A DNA stretch of 64,000 bases from Pirellulales bacterium (GTDB lineage: Bacteria; Planctomycetota; Planctomycetia; Pirellulales; JAEUIK01): contig JAHBXR010000018.1 in assembly GCA_019636335.1 (NCBI GenBank), positions 82,874 through 146,873 on the forward strand, given 5' to 3'. Positions 8,456-16,341 of the stretch are shown piece after piece. Position numbers and translations under genes: made by a program. The notes beneath the pieces were generated by a model. The model made no database searches and had not been told where the DNA came from. It saw nothing but the letters and a program-made list of their open reading frames with translations. Numbering within the stretch: the stretch's first letter is position 1; every line of letters begins with the position of its first letter.

Positions 8456-9550
8456 ATGTCGCACGAACGCATCCGCAGGCAGGTTGCCTACGAAGCTGCC
8501 CGGCTCATGCTCCGCCGGCACGAGTCGGAGTTGACCCGTGCCAAGACGCGGGCCGCGCAGAGCATTACGCGCGGCTGGCAACATCCCGACGATCTGCCCA
8601 CCGATCGCGAGATCCGGGACGAGCTCGAGCTGATGGCCGAGCGGCAGCATGCCGATGGCGCGGACGACGATCGGCGTTTGTTGAGTCTCGACGCCTTGAG
8701 GTTGATGCGCCGGTTGAAGGCCTTTCGGCCCGTGCTGGTGGGACGGCTCTTGTCCGCTCTCGAAATCGATTTTTCTATGACGGGGGTAGTCGTCGGCTGG
8801 ATTCATGTCTTTGCCGAGTCTGCCCGCGAAGTGCTGGCGATGCTTGCGGACGACGGTGTGCGCTTTCGCGCCGTCGATGAGCCGGAACGAGATGCGATGC
8901 GTTTATCGCTCGACGCGCCGGCCGGCTTCGAGGTGCTGGTACACGGCGACGAGACGTCGGTCTTTGCCAGTGGCGATGGCCTGACGTTGCACGGTTGGGC
9001 CGATCTGGTGGAGTTCGAGCATCTGCTTGTCGAGCGATATGCCGACATCACGTTGGGGGCGGAGCTGCTCGAGCCGGTGCCTGAGGATCGCTTCGAGGTC
9101 TATCGCATGCTGCTCGCACCACTCGAGCACGTGAAGCAAAGCCCGAAGCGACATCCGGAAGGGGACGCCCTTTGCCATAGCTTGCAGGTTTTCGACCTGG
9201 CACGTGGTCACTTGCCCTATGACGAAGAATTCCTGCTCGCGGCGTTGTTGCACGACGTGGGCAAGGGAATCGATCGCCACGATCACATCCGCGCGGCGCT
9301 CGCCGCCCTGGGGGATGCGATCACGCCACGCACGGCCTGGCTCATCGAGCATCACGCGGACGCAACCGCCCTGCGTGAAGGGAAGCTCGGTGCTCGTTCG
9401 CGTCGGCGACTCGAGGCGGACGAATCGTTTGAAGAGCTGATGCTGCTGGCGCGCTGTGACCGCGAAGGACGCCGGCGGAAGGTCGAAGTGCCGGAACTCG
9501 ACGAGGCGATCGACTATCTGCGCGAGCTGGCCGAGATCTGCGGTGAGTGA
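8456..9550 (+). CDS. HD-domain protein, possible tRNA-nucleotidyltransferase-like phosphohydrolase
   Basis: 364 residues from ATG 8456 (MSHERIRRQ); ATG 8429 is also in frame. The N-terminal 40% is helical and acidic/basic (ERIRRQVAYEAARLML...), with no motif I recognise. The C-terminal half is an HD domain: His in LCHSLQVFDLA, the HD pair in LLHDVGKGIDRHDH near residue 265, and HH in WLIEHHADA. HD proteins bind metal and hydrolyse phosphoesters. The arrangement recalls the HD domain of bacterial CCA-adding enzymes, but no nucleotidyltransferase GS..D.D motif is visible. A 16-bp inverted repeat lies after the gene. Confidence 0.7.
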   Translation: MSHERIRRQVAYEAARLMLRRHESELTRAKTRAAQSITRGWQHPDDLPTDREIRDELELMAERQHADGADDDRRLLSLDALRLMRRLKAFRPVLVGRLLSALEIDFSMTGVVVGWIHVFAESAREVLAMLADDGVRFRAVDEPERDAMRLSLDAPAGFEVLVHGDETSVFASGDGLTLHGWADLVEFEHLLVERYADITLGAELLEPVPEDRFEVYRMLLAPLEHVKQSPKRHPEGDALCHSLQVFDLARGHLPYDEEFLLAALLHDVGKGIDRHDHIRAALAALGDAITPRTAWLIEHHADATALREGKLGARSRRRLEADESFEELMLLARCDREGRRRKVEVPELDEAIDYLRELAEICGE

Positions 9551-9641
9551 GCGGCACGTCGTGTCGTCGTGGTCATGCAAACGAAGGTGAACCACCGTTG
9601 CGCGAGACCACGCGGTCCCAGGTCCTCTTGTCGCTGCGCGA

Positions 9642-9705
9642 CACCGACCATCTTGCGACTTGTGCTTGTTTCGAAAGGAACGCTTCTAGCGCAAGATGAT
9701 CGGTG
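9642..9705. terminator. Long inverted repeat between convergent genes
   Basis: CACCGACCATCTTGCG (9642-9657) is matched at 15 of 16 positions by the reverse complement of 9690-9705, with a 32-nt loop containing TTTCGAAA. It sits between the stop codons of the rightward HD gene (9550) and the leftward BMC operon (9765), where a bidirectional terminator is expected. No T-run follows either arm, so it may work differently. Confidence 0.45.
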
Positions 9706-9764
9706 CTACCCGCTAGCAACATCACAATCCGACGCGTCAGCGAGGACCGGTTCGATCTTCGACA

Positions 9765-10982
9765 CTACCCAAAGATGCGATCGCGGCGGGCTTTGTTGTA
9801 GGCCAGCTTCTCGGCCTGCGTCATCTGGGCGAAGTTTGGCTTGTCCGGCGTCGAAGGGGCCACGCCAGCAGTGGTCGGGCGCGAGGCAACCGTCTTTGCC
9901 GGCTGCTTCGAGGTCGGAATTCCCGTCGGCAGCGAGACCGACGACGAGCCGCCGTAGCTCATGACATTGGTTTGCAGCGTGAGGTCGTCTGCGAGCGAGC
10001 GCTGCGGCTTGATGCTCAGCTTTTCAAGCACGCCGTGGTAGGCGCGAACCGCTTCTTCCGGTTCGATCTCGCCGTCGGCGAGCAGACGCAGGAACTGCAC
10101 GAAGGCGAGCTGGCACTCGGCGTTGTTGATCTTGCGTCCGAAGAGGGCCACGCGGGCGCCATAGCGGCGTGCTTCGGCCAGCAGCTTGAAGGCGTCGTAG
10201 GTCGTGCCCGATCCACCGCCGAGGATGCCCACGACCAGATGCGGATCGTAGGCACAAAGCTCTTCGAGTGCTTTCGGACCGTGGTAGACGATCTTCAAGA
10301 ACTGCGGACGCCCCGTCTGCGAGACGCCGGCCAGCGCTCGGGCGATACAGTCGTTGACGAAAGAGGGGATCTGCTCGGCAGATAGCCCTTCGGGAGAGTT
10401 CGGATCAAAGACTTCGAGGAAATGCCGAAAGCCTTTTTGTTCTGCCTCGATTCGGAAGCGGCGGTATTCTTCGAGCGAGCGGAGATCTTCGTCCAACCGG
10501 TTGTTGAACGTCATGCTGTAGAGGCCCAGGTTCGCTCCACGCTGGCGTTCGTGCGGGGCGCAATCGACCTTGCCGCACTGGATGTGGTCGATGGTAGCGG
10601 TGCGGAAGGGCTGCGAGGGTTGCTCGAGGTACTTCGCACCGCGCAAGACGAAGATGTCGCTCGTGTCGTTGGCCCGGGCGGCTGGTGTGACCGCGCTGTC
10701 GTCGAACAGGCGCTCGCCGATCGAGAGGACGTCGTTCGTGCTGGCCGACATGAGCATGATGTCGACATAACCTTGTCGCACGATCTGACGAATCTGCTCG
10801 CGATACTCGGCCAACGTGCGGAGTCGTACCTCGCCGGCATGCATTTCGGGCGAATGCCCCGGCGCGCCGATACCGAAGGCCATGTCGGCATCCTTGGCAT
10901 CGGCCAGAATGAACTCGCGGCAGCCGGAAGGATCGGCGTGAATGGCGGCAAGCTTGCGATCGAGCGATTTTTCTACCGGCAT
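9765..10982 (-). CDS. Class I aldolase-like TIM-barrel protein, last gene of the BMC operon; function unknown
   Basis: 405 residues from ATG 10982. Alternating strands and helices look like a (beta/alpha)8 barrel related to DeoC/LacD/FbaB aldolases: ADMAFGIGAPG (30-41), GYVDIMLMSAST (71-82), RHFLEVFDP (186-194), QFLKIVYHGP (227-236), LVVGILGGGSGTTYDAF (249-265) and ARVALFGRK (276-284). Lys230 in FLKIVY is placed like the Schiff-base lysine of class I aldolases, and GGGSGT looks like a phosphate-binding loop. After about residue 345 comes a Pro/Ser/Thr-rich linker and a C-terminal helix-forming tail (MTQAEKLAYNKARRDRIFG) that might direct encapsulation. Position and strand place it in the microcompartment operon. 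Substrate is not known to me. Confidence 0.7.
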   Translation of the reverse strand: MPVEKSLDRKLAAIHADPSGCREFILADAKDADMAFGIGAPGHSPEMHAGEVRLRTLAEYREQIRQIVRQGYVDIMLMSASTNDVLSIGERLFDDSAVTPAARANDTSDIFVLRGAKYLEQPSQPFRTATIDHIQCGKVDCAPHERQRGANLGLYSMTFNNRLDEDLRSLEEYRRFRIEAEQKGFRHFLEVFDPNSPEGLSAEQIPSFVNDCIARALAGVSQTGRPQFLKIVYHGPKALEELCAYDPHLVVGILGGGSGTTYDAFKLLAEARRYGARVALFGRKINNAECQLAFVQFLRLLADGEIEPEEAVRAYHGVLEKLSIKPQRSLADDLTLQTNVMSYGGSSSVSLPTGIPTSKQPAKTVASRPTTAGVAPSTPDKPNFAQMTQAEKLAYNKARRDRIFG

Positions 10983-11032
10983 GATATTCGTTTCGTCCGT
11001 GTCATCGTTTTCCGTCAGTCTCGAAGCTCCCC

Positions 11033-11069
11033 GCATGCCTACCCAGCTAGCGCTGTGAAGGCATGGCAC
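11033..11069. repeat. CAGCTAGCGC / GGCATGGCAC dispersed repeat, copy 1
   Basis: A 37-bp unit with GCATGCC at the left, CAGCTAGCGC in the middle and GGCATGGCAC at the right; GCATGCC and GGCATGGC are partly complementary. A near-identical copy in the same orientation lies at 19146-19182. The two copies bracket the BMC operon genes: one is just upstream of the TIM-barrel gene, the other between pduL and the DeoR gene. Confidence 0.6.
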
Positions 11070-11109
11070 ACTGTCCGGCTTTTTCTACCGGCATCTCTAT
11101 CACTTCCTG

Positions 11110-12057
11110 CTACTTATGGGTCGCACCCACGCGCGAGAGGACGGTGTCGGTCGTTTGACGGAGTACGCCCGCGCTGGTGCGCAGGGCCTGGAGTTCCTTG
11201 GGCCACAGCTCCGGCTCGACCGTACCGAGTACCCCCTGGCGTCCCACGATCGTCGGCACCGAGAGGGCGACGTTGCGAATGCCGTACGCGCCGCGCTGCA
11301 CGCTCGAGACGGGCAGCACGCGGCGGCGATCGAGGGCGATCGATTCGATGACCTCGCGAATGGCGATGCCGACGGCGAAGCCCGCGCCCCCCTTGCGCTT
11401 GATGACCTCGGCGCCGGAGCCCTTGGTGCGCGTGAAGAGTTCGGTGGCCAGGTGGGGCGTCCAGCCGGGGTACTTGTCGAGGGGTAGACTGGCGGCCGTG
11501 GCGCTCGACCAGATCGGCACCATGCTGTCGCCGTGCTCACCCAGGATCAGGGCCGAGACCTGCGTCGGCGGCAGCGTCAGCTTTTCGGCAATCAGGCTGC
11601 GAAAGCGGATCGTGTCGAGCTGCGTGCCCAGGCCGATCACTTGCGACGAAGGCAGGTTCAATCGATCGGCGGCCAGGTAGGTCAGCACGTCGACGGGGTT
11701 CGAAACAACGACGACGATGGCATCTTGCCTATGACCGACCTTTTGGATCTCGCCCAGGATGCCGAGGAAGAGATCGACGTTGCGATTGATGAGATCCAAG
11801 CGGCTTTCGTCGGGCTTGCGCCGCAGGCCGGCGGTGATGCAGATCACGTCGCTGTCGGGGATCTCGTCGTAGCCGTCGGCCGTGATGGTTTGATCAGCGA
11901 CGAGCGTCGCGCCGTGCAACAGGTCGAGGGCCTGTCCCGCGGCCAACTCCGCATTCACGTCGAGCAGCGCCAAATGTCGTACGACGGCGCCCATTTGCAG
12001 GGCGAAGGCGGTCGAAGAGCCGACGAGACCGCCGCCGCCGATGATACTGACTTTCAT
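11110..12057 (-). CDS. Lactate/malate dehydrogenase family enzyme of the BMC, with Arg at the specificity position
   Basis: 315 residues. The Rossmann motif is IIGGGGLVGSS (5-15), with Asp33 (LLDVN) selecting NAD. Catalytic residues are Asp148 and Arg151 (TQLDTIRFR), His175 (LGEHGDSMV) and substrate-binding Arg86. The discriminating loop reads AGLRRKPDESR: Arg80 occupies the position of LDH Gln102, and Ala stands where LDH has Thr246 (KGGAGFA). Both choices are those of malate dehydrogenases of the LDH-like type. In the described planctomycete BMC this gene is treated as an LDH that recycles NAD. No obvious encapsulation peptide is seen. It is transcribed 78 nt after the aldolase gene, across a single-hairpin repeat. 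Confidence 0.88.
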   Translation of the reverse strand: MKVSIIGGGGLVGSSTAFALQMGAVVRHLALLDVNAELAAGQALDLLHGATLVADQTITADGYDEIPDSDVICITAGLRRKPDESRLDLINRNVDLFLGILGEIQKVGHRQDAIVVVVSNPVDVLTYLAADRLNLPSSQVIGLGTQLDTIRFRSLIAEKLTLPPTQVSALILGEHGDSMVPIWSSATAASLPLDKYPGWTPHLATELFTRTKGSGAEVIKRKGGAGFAVGIAIREVIESIALDRRRVLPVSSVQRGAYGIRNVALSVPTIVGRQGVLGTVEPELWPKELQALRTSAGVLRQTTDTVLSRVGATHK

Positions 12058-12113
12058 GCGGGAATCTTTCTCTTTGCGACTACGCGACTTGGCGTGAGTC
12101 TTTTCTGATCTCT

Positions 12114-12135
12114 GTCAGGTACGGGGGTACCTGAC
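12114..12135. repeat. Single-hairpin copy of the GTCAGGTAC repeat
   Basis: GTCAGGTAC, GGGG, GTACCTGAC: a perfect 9-bp stem. It is half of the 80-bp element found at 14385, 36527 and 63721. Read on the minus strand it begins directly at the aldolase stop codon; in the longer copies the unit starts GTAGGTCAGG, whose TAG is that stop. It lies between the aldolase and dehydrogenase genes and could act as an mRNA-stabilising or attenuating hairpin. Confidence 0.75.
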
Positions 12136-13011
12136 CTACTTTTGCGCGAGCGCTTCGAGCACGCGGGTGGTGATTGCCTGCACGAGCGCTTCTTGATCGA
12201 TGCCGGCGGGTAGCGATGCTACGGCGGCACTGGTCGCCGCGGCGGTCGCCTTCCGCATCACTGGGGGAGCGTCGAAGGCACGCTGCTCGATGCCGGCTTC
12301 CTTCCAGCTCTCGCGGAAGACGTCGTTCGCACAGATGTCGCAGTTCTGCATATCTTCGTTGAAGCGGGCGTCGGCGAAACCGAGACGCGACTTCAGATCC
12401 AGCAGTTCGCGAGTTTCGCCTTCGGTGAAGTAGTTCACGCGGCCCAATTGTTTCGCCAAGAGCAGCATGCGGCAGTAGGCGTCGAGGATCTCGGTCCACC
12501 AGTAGGCCTGCTCGACCGACGTGCCGTAGCTGATCGTGCCGTGGTTGGCCAGGATCATCACGTTCGTCTTCTTGGCGAAGGGCAAGACCGTGTCGGCGAA
12601 CTTCTGCGTGCCGGGGGTTTCGTACTTCGCGATGGGGATGTCGCCGAGGAACACCTCGACCTCGGGCAGCACGCACTGCGGGATCGGCTCGCGGGCAATG
12701 GCGAAGGCCGTGGCATGGGGCGGATGGCAGTGGACGACGCTCTTCACGTCGGGCCGTTCGCGCATGATCGCCAGGTGGAGCAGGATCTCGCTCGTGCGCT
12801 TGCGGCGGCCCGAGAGTTGCTTGCCATCGAGATCGACCGTGCAGAGATCCTCGGGGGTCATGAACCCCTTGCAGATCATCGTCGGCGAGCAGACGACTTC
12901 GTTCTCGCCGATGCGATAGCTGATGTTGCCGTCGTTGGCGGCGGCAAAGCCCTTCTGATACAGCCGGCGGCCGATCTCGCAGATGTCTTTCTTGATTTGA
13001 TAAACGTTCAT
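12136..13011 (-). CDS. Class II (fuculose/rhamnulose-phosphate type) aldolase with C-terminal encapsulation peptide
   Basis: 291 residues. The zinc-dependent aldolase/adducin-head domain has Glu75 (SEILLH), His94 and His96 (HCHPPH) and His157 (ANHGT), the usual catalytic Glu and three zinc ligands. In described PVM microcompartments the homologue splits L-fuculose-1-phosphate and L-rhamnulose-1-phosphate into DHAP and L-lactaldehyde. After the catalytic domain comes an Ala/Pro linker (about 246-269), then an amphipathic helix IDQEALVQAITTRVLEAL to the end, the classical form of an encapsulation peptide. The start ATG overlaps the TGA of the BMC-P gene by 4 nt, implying translational coupling. 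The stop codon is supplied by the edge of a dispersed repeat. Confidence 0.93.
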   Translation of the reverse strand: MNVYQIKKDICEIGRRLYQKGFAAANDGNISYRIGENEVVCSPTMICKGFMTPEDLCTVDLDGKQLSGRRKRTSEILLHLAIMRERPDVKSVVHCHPPHATAFAIAREPIPQCVLPEVEVFLGDIPIAKYETPGTQKFADTVLPFAKKTNVMILANHGTISYGTSVEQAYWWTEILDAYCRMLLLAKQLGRVNYFTEGETRELLDLKSRLGFADARFNEDMQNCDICANDVFRESWKEAGIEQRAFDAPPVMRKATAAATSAAVASLPAGIDQEALVQAITTRVLEALAQK

Positions 13012-13325
13012 GCGCGTGACTTTCGATTTCCTTTCCTGGTCGGCGGCTCGAGATCGATGGTGTCGAGGATGGCCGCGTTGTAAGCGTCGATCGGTTTGCC
13101 TGCGGGGTCGAAGGGTTGGGCAGCCTCGCGTCCTTCGCTGATGGCGATCAAGCTGCCGTTGCCGGCGCCGAGGTCGTCGTACACGACGATCGGCTCGGCC
13201 CGCTGGCCGGGCTCGCCCCGGAGATTGTCGAGCGTGAGGGGCACTGCCAGACGCAAGCTTCCACCCACGAGGAGCGGGTGGGCACGATTGAGCGTGACGG
13301 TGCCGATGACTTCGCCAATTCGCAT
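13008..13325 (-). CDS. BMC-P (EutN/CcmL-type) vertex protein 3
   Basis: 105 residues, one EutN/CcmL domain: MRIGEVIGTVTLN at the start, VVYDDLGAGNGSLIAISEG in the middle and AILDTID near the end. These proteins form pentamers that close the vertices of the polyhedral shell. A basic tail (PPTRKGNRKSRA) extends beyond the domain. It is one of three BMC-P paralogues in the operon. Its stop overlaps the aldolase start, and it begins directly after the preceding gene. Confidence 0.93.
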   Translation of the reverse strand: MRIGEVIGTVTLNRAHPLLVGGSLRLAVPLTLDNLRGEPGQRAEPIVVYDDLGAGNGSLIAISEGREAAQPFDPAGKPIDAYNAAILDTIDLEPPTRKGNRKSRA

Positions 13326-13326
13326 T

Positions 13327-14040
13327 TCAGACCAAGCGTTGCTTGACTCCTTCTCCGAGCGAGTGACCTGCTGGCGCCGTCGTGGCGACGACGATCTGTC
13401 TCAGCTCGAACAGGCTTTTTCCTTTTGGCTCGATGACGAACAAGTTCGCGGCGAGCGAGGCTCGAGCTTGTCGCGCCAGGTTCGCCGACCGTGCCAGCAC
13501 GGCCCGCACGCCCGAGGTTCGGTTCGCCAGGCAGAGGGCCGCATCGGCGGCATCGGTGAAGAGCACGCCGATCGCGCCGCCACGCGCGACTTGATCGACG
13601 ATTTCGTCCACCACACCTACCAGACCGACTCGAGACACTTGCTGTACTTCTTCCTTCAGCCCTGCCAGCAGACCGGTTGGCTCATCGTTCGTTTCTGCCA
13701 CGCCGACGACCCTACGCAAGCCTAGCTGCGCCGGGGGCTTTCGCGGCGCCTGCCGTACGAGCGAAATGCCGCGATCCCACAACAGATCGCGTGTGGCGGG
13801 CGTGACGATCGCCGTGGCCGGCACGACCACCGCGCGTTTGTTCGTCAGACGATCGACGATCGTGGCTACGCTCACCACACGTTCGTGCAGCACAAGTCGC
13901 TCGCCGTTGTCGTTTGGTTCCTCTGCTTTCACCGCCGGGGCCTGTTTCTCCGCGGCACCATTCCCCTGTAGGCGGGCGAGCACGTCGCGCACGATTCGTT
14001 CGATTTCGCTTTCGTTTGGCAGTCCTTGCACGTGGCTCAT
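13327..14040 (-). CDS. Unassigned BMC-associated protein with encapsulation-like N-terminal helix
   Basis: 237 residues. Residues 10-26 (ESEIERIVRDVLARLQG) form an amphipathic helix like the N-terminal encapsulation peptides of this locus's aldehyde dehydrogenase and PduL, followed by a charged linker. Residues 50-97 (VVSVATIVDRL, VVVPATAIVTPATRDLL, RGISLVRQ) resemble the short strand-turn-strand module at the start of EutT/EutQ-like proteins. The C-terminal part (ANRTSGVRAVLARSANLARQAR...ANLFVI) recalls RpiB/LacA isomerases, although its catalytic motifs are not evident. Its start overlaps the preceding BMC-P stop (ATGA). I infer a lumen protein, perhaps an isomerase-derived scaffold or enzyme; the function is unknown to me. 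Confidence 0.65.
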   Translation of the reverse strand: MSHVQGLPNESEIERIVRDVLARLQGNGAAEKQAPAVKAEEPNDNGERLVLHERVVSVATIVDRLTNKRAVVVPATAIVTPATRDLLWDRGISLVRQAPRKPPAQLGLRRVVGVAETNDEPTGLLAGLKEEVQQVSRVGLVGVVDEIVDQVARGGAIGVLFTDAADAALCLANRTSGVRAVLARSANLARQARASLAANLFVIEPKGKSLFELRQIVVATTAPAGHSLGEGVKQRLV

Positions 14041-14297
14041 GGATCGACGATTCCCTGCACGCTCCAGCGGACCGGCGTTCGGTCGTCCCCTAGGATCTTG
14101 GCCGCTTCGGGACCGTCGCTGGTGAGCATGACCATCGCGCCGCGGCCGGCGCCGAGCGTGTCGATCACGAGCACCGGATCTTCGTCGGGCGTGACGCCGT
14201 CGGTCTGGTAACGCTGCACGATGAGCAGCTTCGCGCCGTTCATCGACGCGTGCTTCACCGTGGAGGTTGCCGTTCCGACGACTCGCCCGAGGTTCAT
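14037..14297 (-). CDS. BMC-P (EutN/CcmL-type) vertex protein 2
   Basis: 86 residues from ATG 14297: MNLGRVVGTATSTVKHASM, VLVIDTLGAGRGAMVMLTSDG and VQGIVDP, a compact EutN/CcmL domain at the normal family length. The frame could be extended to 14411, but that extra part translates a dispersed repeat (NPNPKRKRGRA) and is not part of the gene. The stop overlaps the next gene's start by 4 nt. Confidence 0.93.
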   Translation of the reverse strand: MNLGRVVGTATSTVKHASMNGAKLLIVQRYQTDGVTPDEDPVLVIDTLGAGRGAMVMLTSDGPEAAKILGDDRTPVRWSVQGIVDP

Positions 14298-14352
14298 GGC
14301 TTGTTCTCTTGCCGTCTGTGTTGCTTGGCGACTTTGGGTCGAATCCTTCGCT

Positions 14353-14381
14353 CTCCCTCGCTTACGCTTCGGGTTGGGATT
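14353..14381. repeat. TCGCTTACGCTTCGGG dispersed repeat
   Basis: A GC-rich string containing CCTCGCTTACGCTTCGGG lies upstream of the BMC-P start. From general knowledge, strings of this type recur through planctomycete genomes between genes. Only one copy was noticed in this window, so the call rests on outside familiarity. Confidence 0.35.
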
Positions 14382-14384
14382 CTT

Positions 14385-14463
14385 GTAGGTCAGGTACGCC
14401 GTACCTGACAACCTATCGAGTTAGCAACATCGAACATTGTCAGGTACGGCGTACCTGACCTAC
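14385..14463. repeat. 80-bp double-palindrome (REPIN-like) element, copy A
   Basis: Layout: GTAGGTCAGGTAC, short loop, GTACCTGAC, a central spacer with TCGAGTT...AACATCGAA, then GTCAGGTAC, loop, GTACCTGACCTAC. The two hairpins are inverted with respect to each other, so the whole unit is itself a palindrome. It lies between the aldehyde dehydrogenase and BMC-P genes of the operon. Confidence 0.8.
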
Positions 14464-14486
14464 TTTGGCTTTGCGTTGACCGTGTT

Positions 14487-15920
14487 TTACTTGCCCAGGA
14501 TGCACAGGTCGTCGATCAGCGAGCAGCGCCGCTCGCGGGTAAAAGTCAGTGGTGTGGTCACGCCTTCGCCCGTCGGCGTGGCGATCGAGAAGCTGATGTA
14601 GCCTTCGCCCCCCAAGCCGAGCGACGACATGCATGGCCCGTTCTTGACGAAGAGCGTGGTGTCGAGCGCGCGCCCCATCTTGGTCATGTTGCGGACGTCG
14701 TTCGAGTGAATGATGGCCGTGTGGCGGAAGCCATGTTCGAAGTGCTTGGCCTTGGCGATCGCCTCGTCGACGTCGCGGCAGCGCACGAAGGGGAGGAAAG
14801 GCATCATCTGTTCGACCGGCACGAAGGGGTTCGACTCGTCGGTCTCGCCGAAGAGCACCTCGGTTTCCGCCGATACGCTCTTGCCGATGCCTCGTGCGAG
14901 GACGGCCGCGTCCTGGCCGAGGAACTCCTTGGCGGGCACGTCGTGGCGATGATTGCCTTCGCCCACCTGGGTGATGGCGACCTTCGTCAGCGCGTCGACT
15001 TCACGGGCACAGAGCTTGACGGCGCCCGCTTTTTCCATCGCCGCGAGCATGCGATCGAAGACCGCATCGACGACGAAGACCTCTTTCTCCGCGATGCAGA
15101 GCAGGTTGTTGTCGTACGAGGCGCCCTGGATGATCGCCCGGGCCGCACGGTCGAGGTCGGCCGTTTCGTCCACCACCACGGGCGGATTGCCGGGGCCGGC
15201 CACGATGGCGCGCTTGCCGCTGTTCATGGCGGCGCGGGCCACGGCCGGACCGCCCGTCACGCAGATCAGCTTCACGCCGCGATGGCGGAAGATGGCGTCG
15301 GCCGATTCGAGCGTCGGCTCGGCGATGACGCAGATCAGGTTGTCGATGCCGAGATCGCGATAGATGGCCTCGTTGAAGCGGCGCACGCCTTCAGCGGCCA
15401 CGCGGCGACCGCTCGGGTGGGGATTCACCACCAGCGTATTACCGCCGGCGATCATGCTCACCGCGTTGCCGGTGATCGTGGGAAGCGAGTGGGTGACGGG
15501 CGTGATGCAGCCGATGACGCCGAACGGGGCATGTTCGATGACGGCCAGGCCGCGATCGCCGCTGAAGACCTCGCTGCGGAGAAACTCGACGCCGGGCGTG
15601 CGCTCGCCGAGCGTTTTGAGCTTTTCGATCTTGTGGACGAGCCGGCCGATTTTCGTCTCTTCCATTTCCATCGTGCCGAGCTCGACCGACTGCTCGATCG
15701 AGATACGGCGGATGTGATCGATGACCCGCTTGCGATCGGCGACCGTGCGGGTCGAGAGTTGCTCGAAGGCGTCGGTGGCGGCGTCGACGGCGTCGTCGAC
15801 CGAATCGAAGATGCCGAAACGCCCCTTGCTGCGCGGGGCAGCAACGGCGGCCGGCGCGCCTTTGAGCTGCGCGAGCACCTCTTCGACCACATTGCGAATC
15901 AAGGCTTCAGTAGCTTGCAT
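14487..15920 (-). CDS. CoA-acylating aldehyde dehydrogenase (PduP/EutE family) with N-terminal encapsulation peptide
   Basis: 477 residues. Residues 3-20 ([18 protein letters not shown]) form the N-terminal encapsulation helix, followed by an Ala/Pro linker to about 32. The catalytic domain carries the cofactor region [16 protein letters not shown] and the nucleophile Cys275 in [10 protein letters not shown]. PduP/EutE enzymes oxidise aldehydes with NAD and CoA to acyl-CoA; here lactaldehyde to lactyl-CoA is the likely reaction given the class II aldolase. Its product feeds PduL and acetate kinase. The length matches the family. It is transcribed 91 nt after a BMC-P gene. Confidence 0.95.
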   Translation of the reverse strand: MQATEALIRNVVEEVLAQLKGAPAAVAAPRSKGRFGIFDSVDDAVDAATDAFEQLSTRTVADRKRVIDHIRRISIEQSVELGTMEMEETKIGRLVHKIEKLKTLGERTPGVEFLRSEVFSGDRGLAVIEHAPFGVIGCITPVTHSLPTITGNAVSMIAGGNTLVVNPHPSGRRVAAEGVRRFNEAIYRDLGIDNLICVIAEPTLESADAIFRHRGVKLICVTGGPAVARAAMNSGKRAIVAGPGNPPVVVDETADLDRAARAIIQGASYDNNLLCIAEKEVFVVDAVFDRMLAAMEKAGAVKLCAREVDALTKVAITQVGEGNHRHDVPAKEFLGQDAAVLARGIGKSVSAETEVLFGETDESNPFVPVEQMMPFLPFVRCRDVDEAIAKAKHFEHGFRHTAIIHSNDVRNMTKMGRALDTTLFVKNGPCMSSLGLGGEGYISFSIATPTGEGVTTPLTFTRERRCSLIDDLCILGK

Positions 15921-16011
15921 CTCGAATTGATCTCTAGCGGATTAGGTTGTCTTGTTCGTTATCTCCCCGCCGCTCTGGCGAGAGAGGGCAGGGGGAGAGC
16001 TGGTGCAGTCA

Positions 16012-16338
16012 CTACCGCCCCGGCGAATCCCCTTCGCGGTGGAAGACTCTTGCTTGATCGACGTGGACCGTGTCGACGATGCCGATCACGGCGCAATCGA
16101 CCGGTAGCTGCTTCGTCTCGGGCGTGAGTCGGGCGCTCGAGCCTTGTACGATGAGCACGAACTCGTCGATGCCGGCGCCGAGCGTATCGACGGCGACAAA
16201 CGTGCGGCCCGTCCCCTTCAGACGCGAGCGATCTTGCTCATCGACGCGATAGGGTTCGACGACGAGCAGCTTGTAGCCCACCATCGAGGCGACCTTCTGC
16301 GTCGAAACGACGCTGCCGGTTACTTTGGCCAGGAACAT
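16012..16338 (-). CDS. BMC-P (EutN/CcmL-type) vertex protein 1
   Basis: 108 residues with MFLAKVTGSVVSTQKVASM, a KLLVVEPY strand, VAVDTLGAGIDEFVLIVQGSSAR and CAVIGIVDTV: a full EutN/CcmL pentamer domain with a short polar tail. It starts 3 nt after the acetate kinase stop codon, so the two are translated together. Confidence 0.94.
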   Translation of the reverse strand: MFLAKVTGSVVSTQKVASMVGYKLLVVEPYRVDEQDRSRLKGTGRTFVAVDTLGAGIDEFVLIVQGSSARLTPETKQLPVDCAVIGIVDTVHVDQARVFHREGDSPGR

Positions 16339-16341
16339 TGG

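Noticed and set aside
14298..14411. N-terminal extension of the BMC-P protein 2
   Set aside because: It translates a dispersed repeat; the canonical EutN/CcmL start is at 14297.
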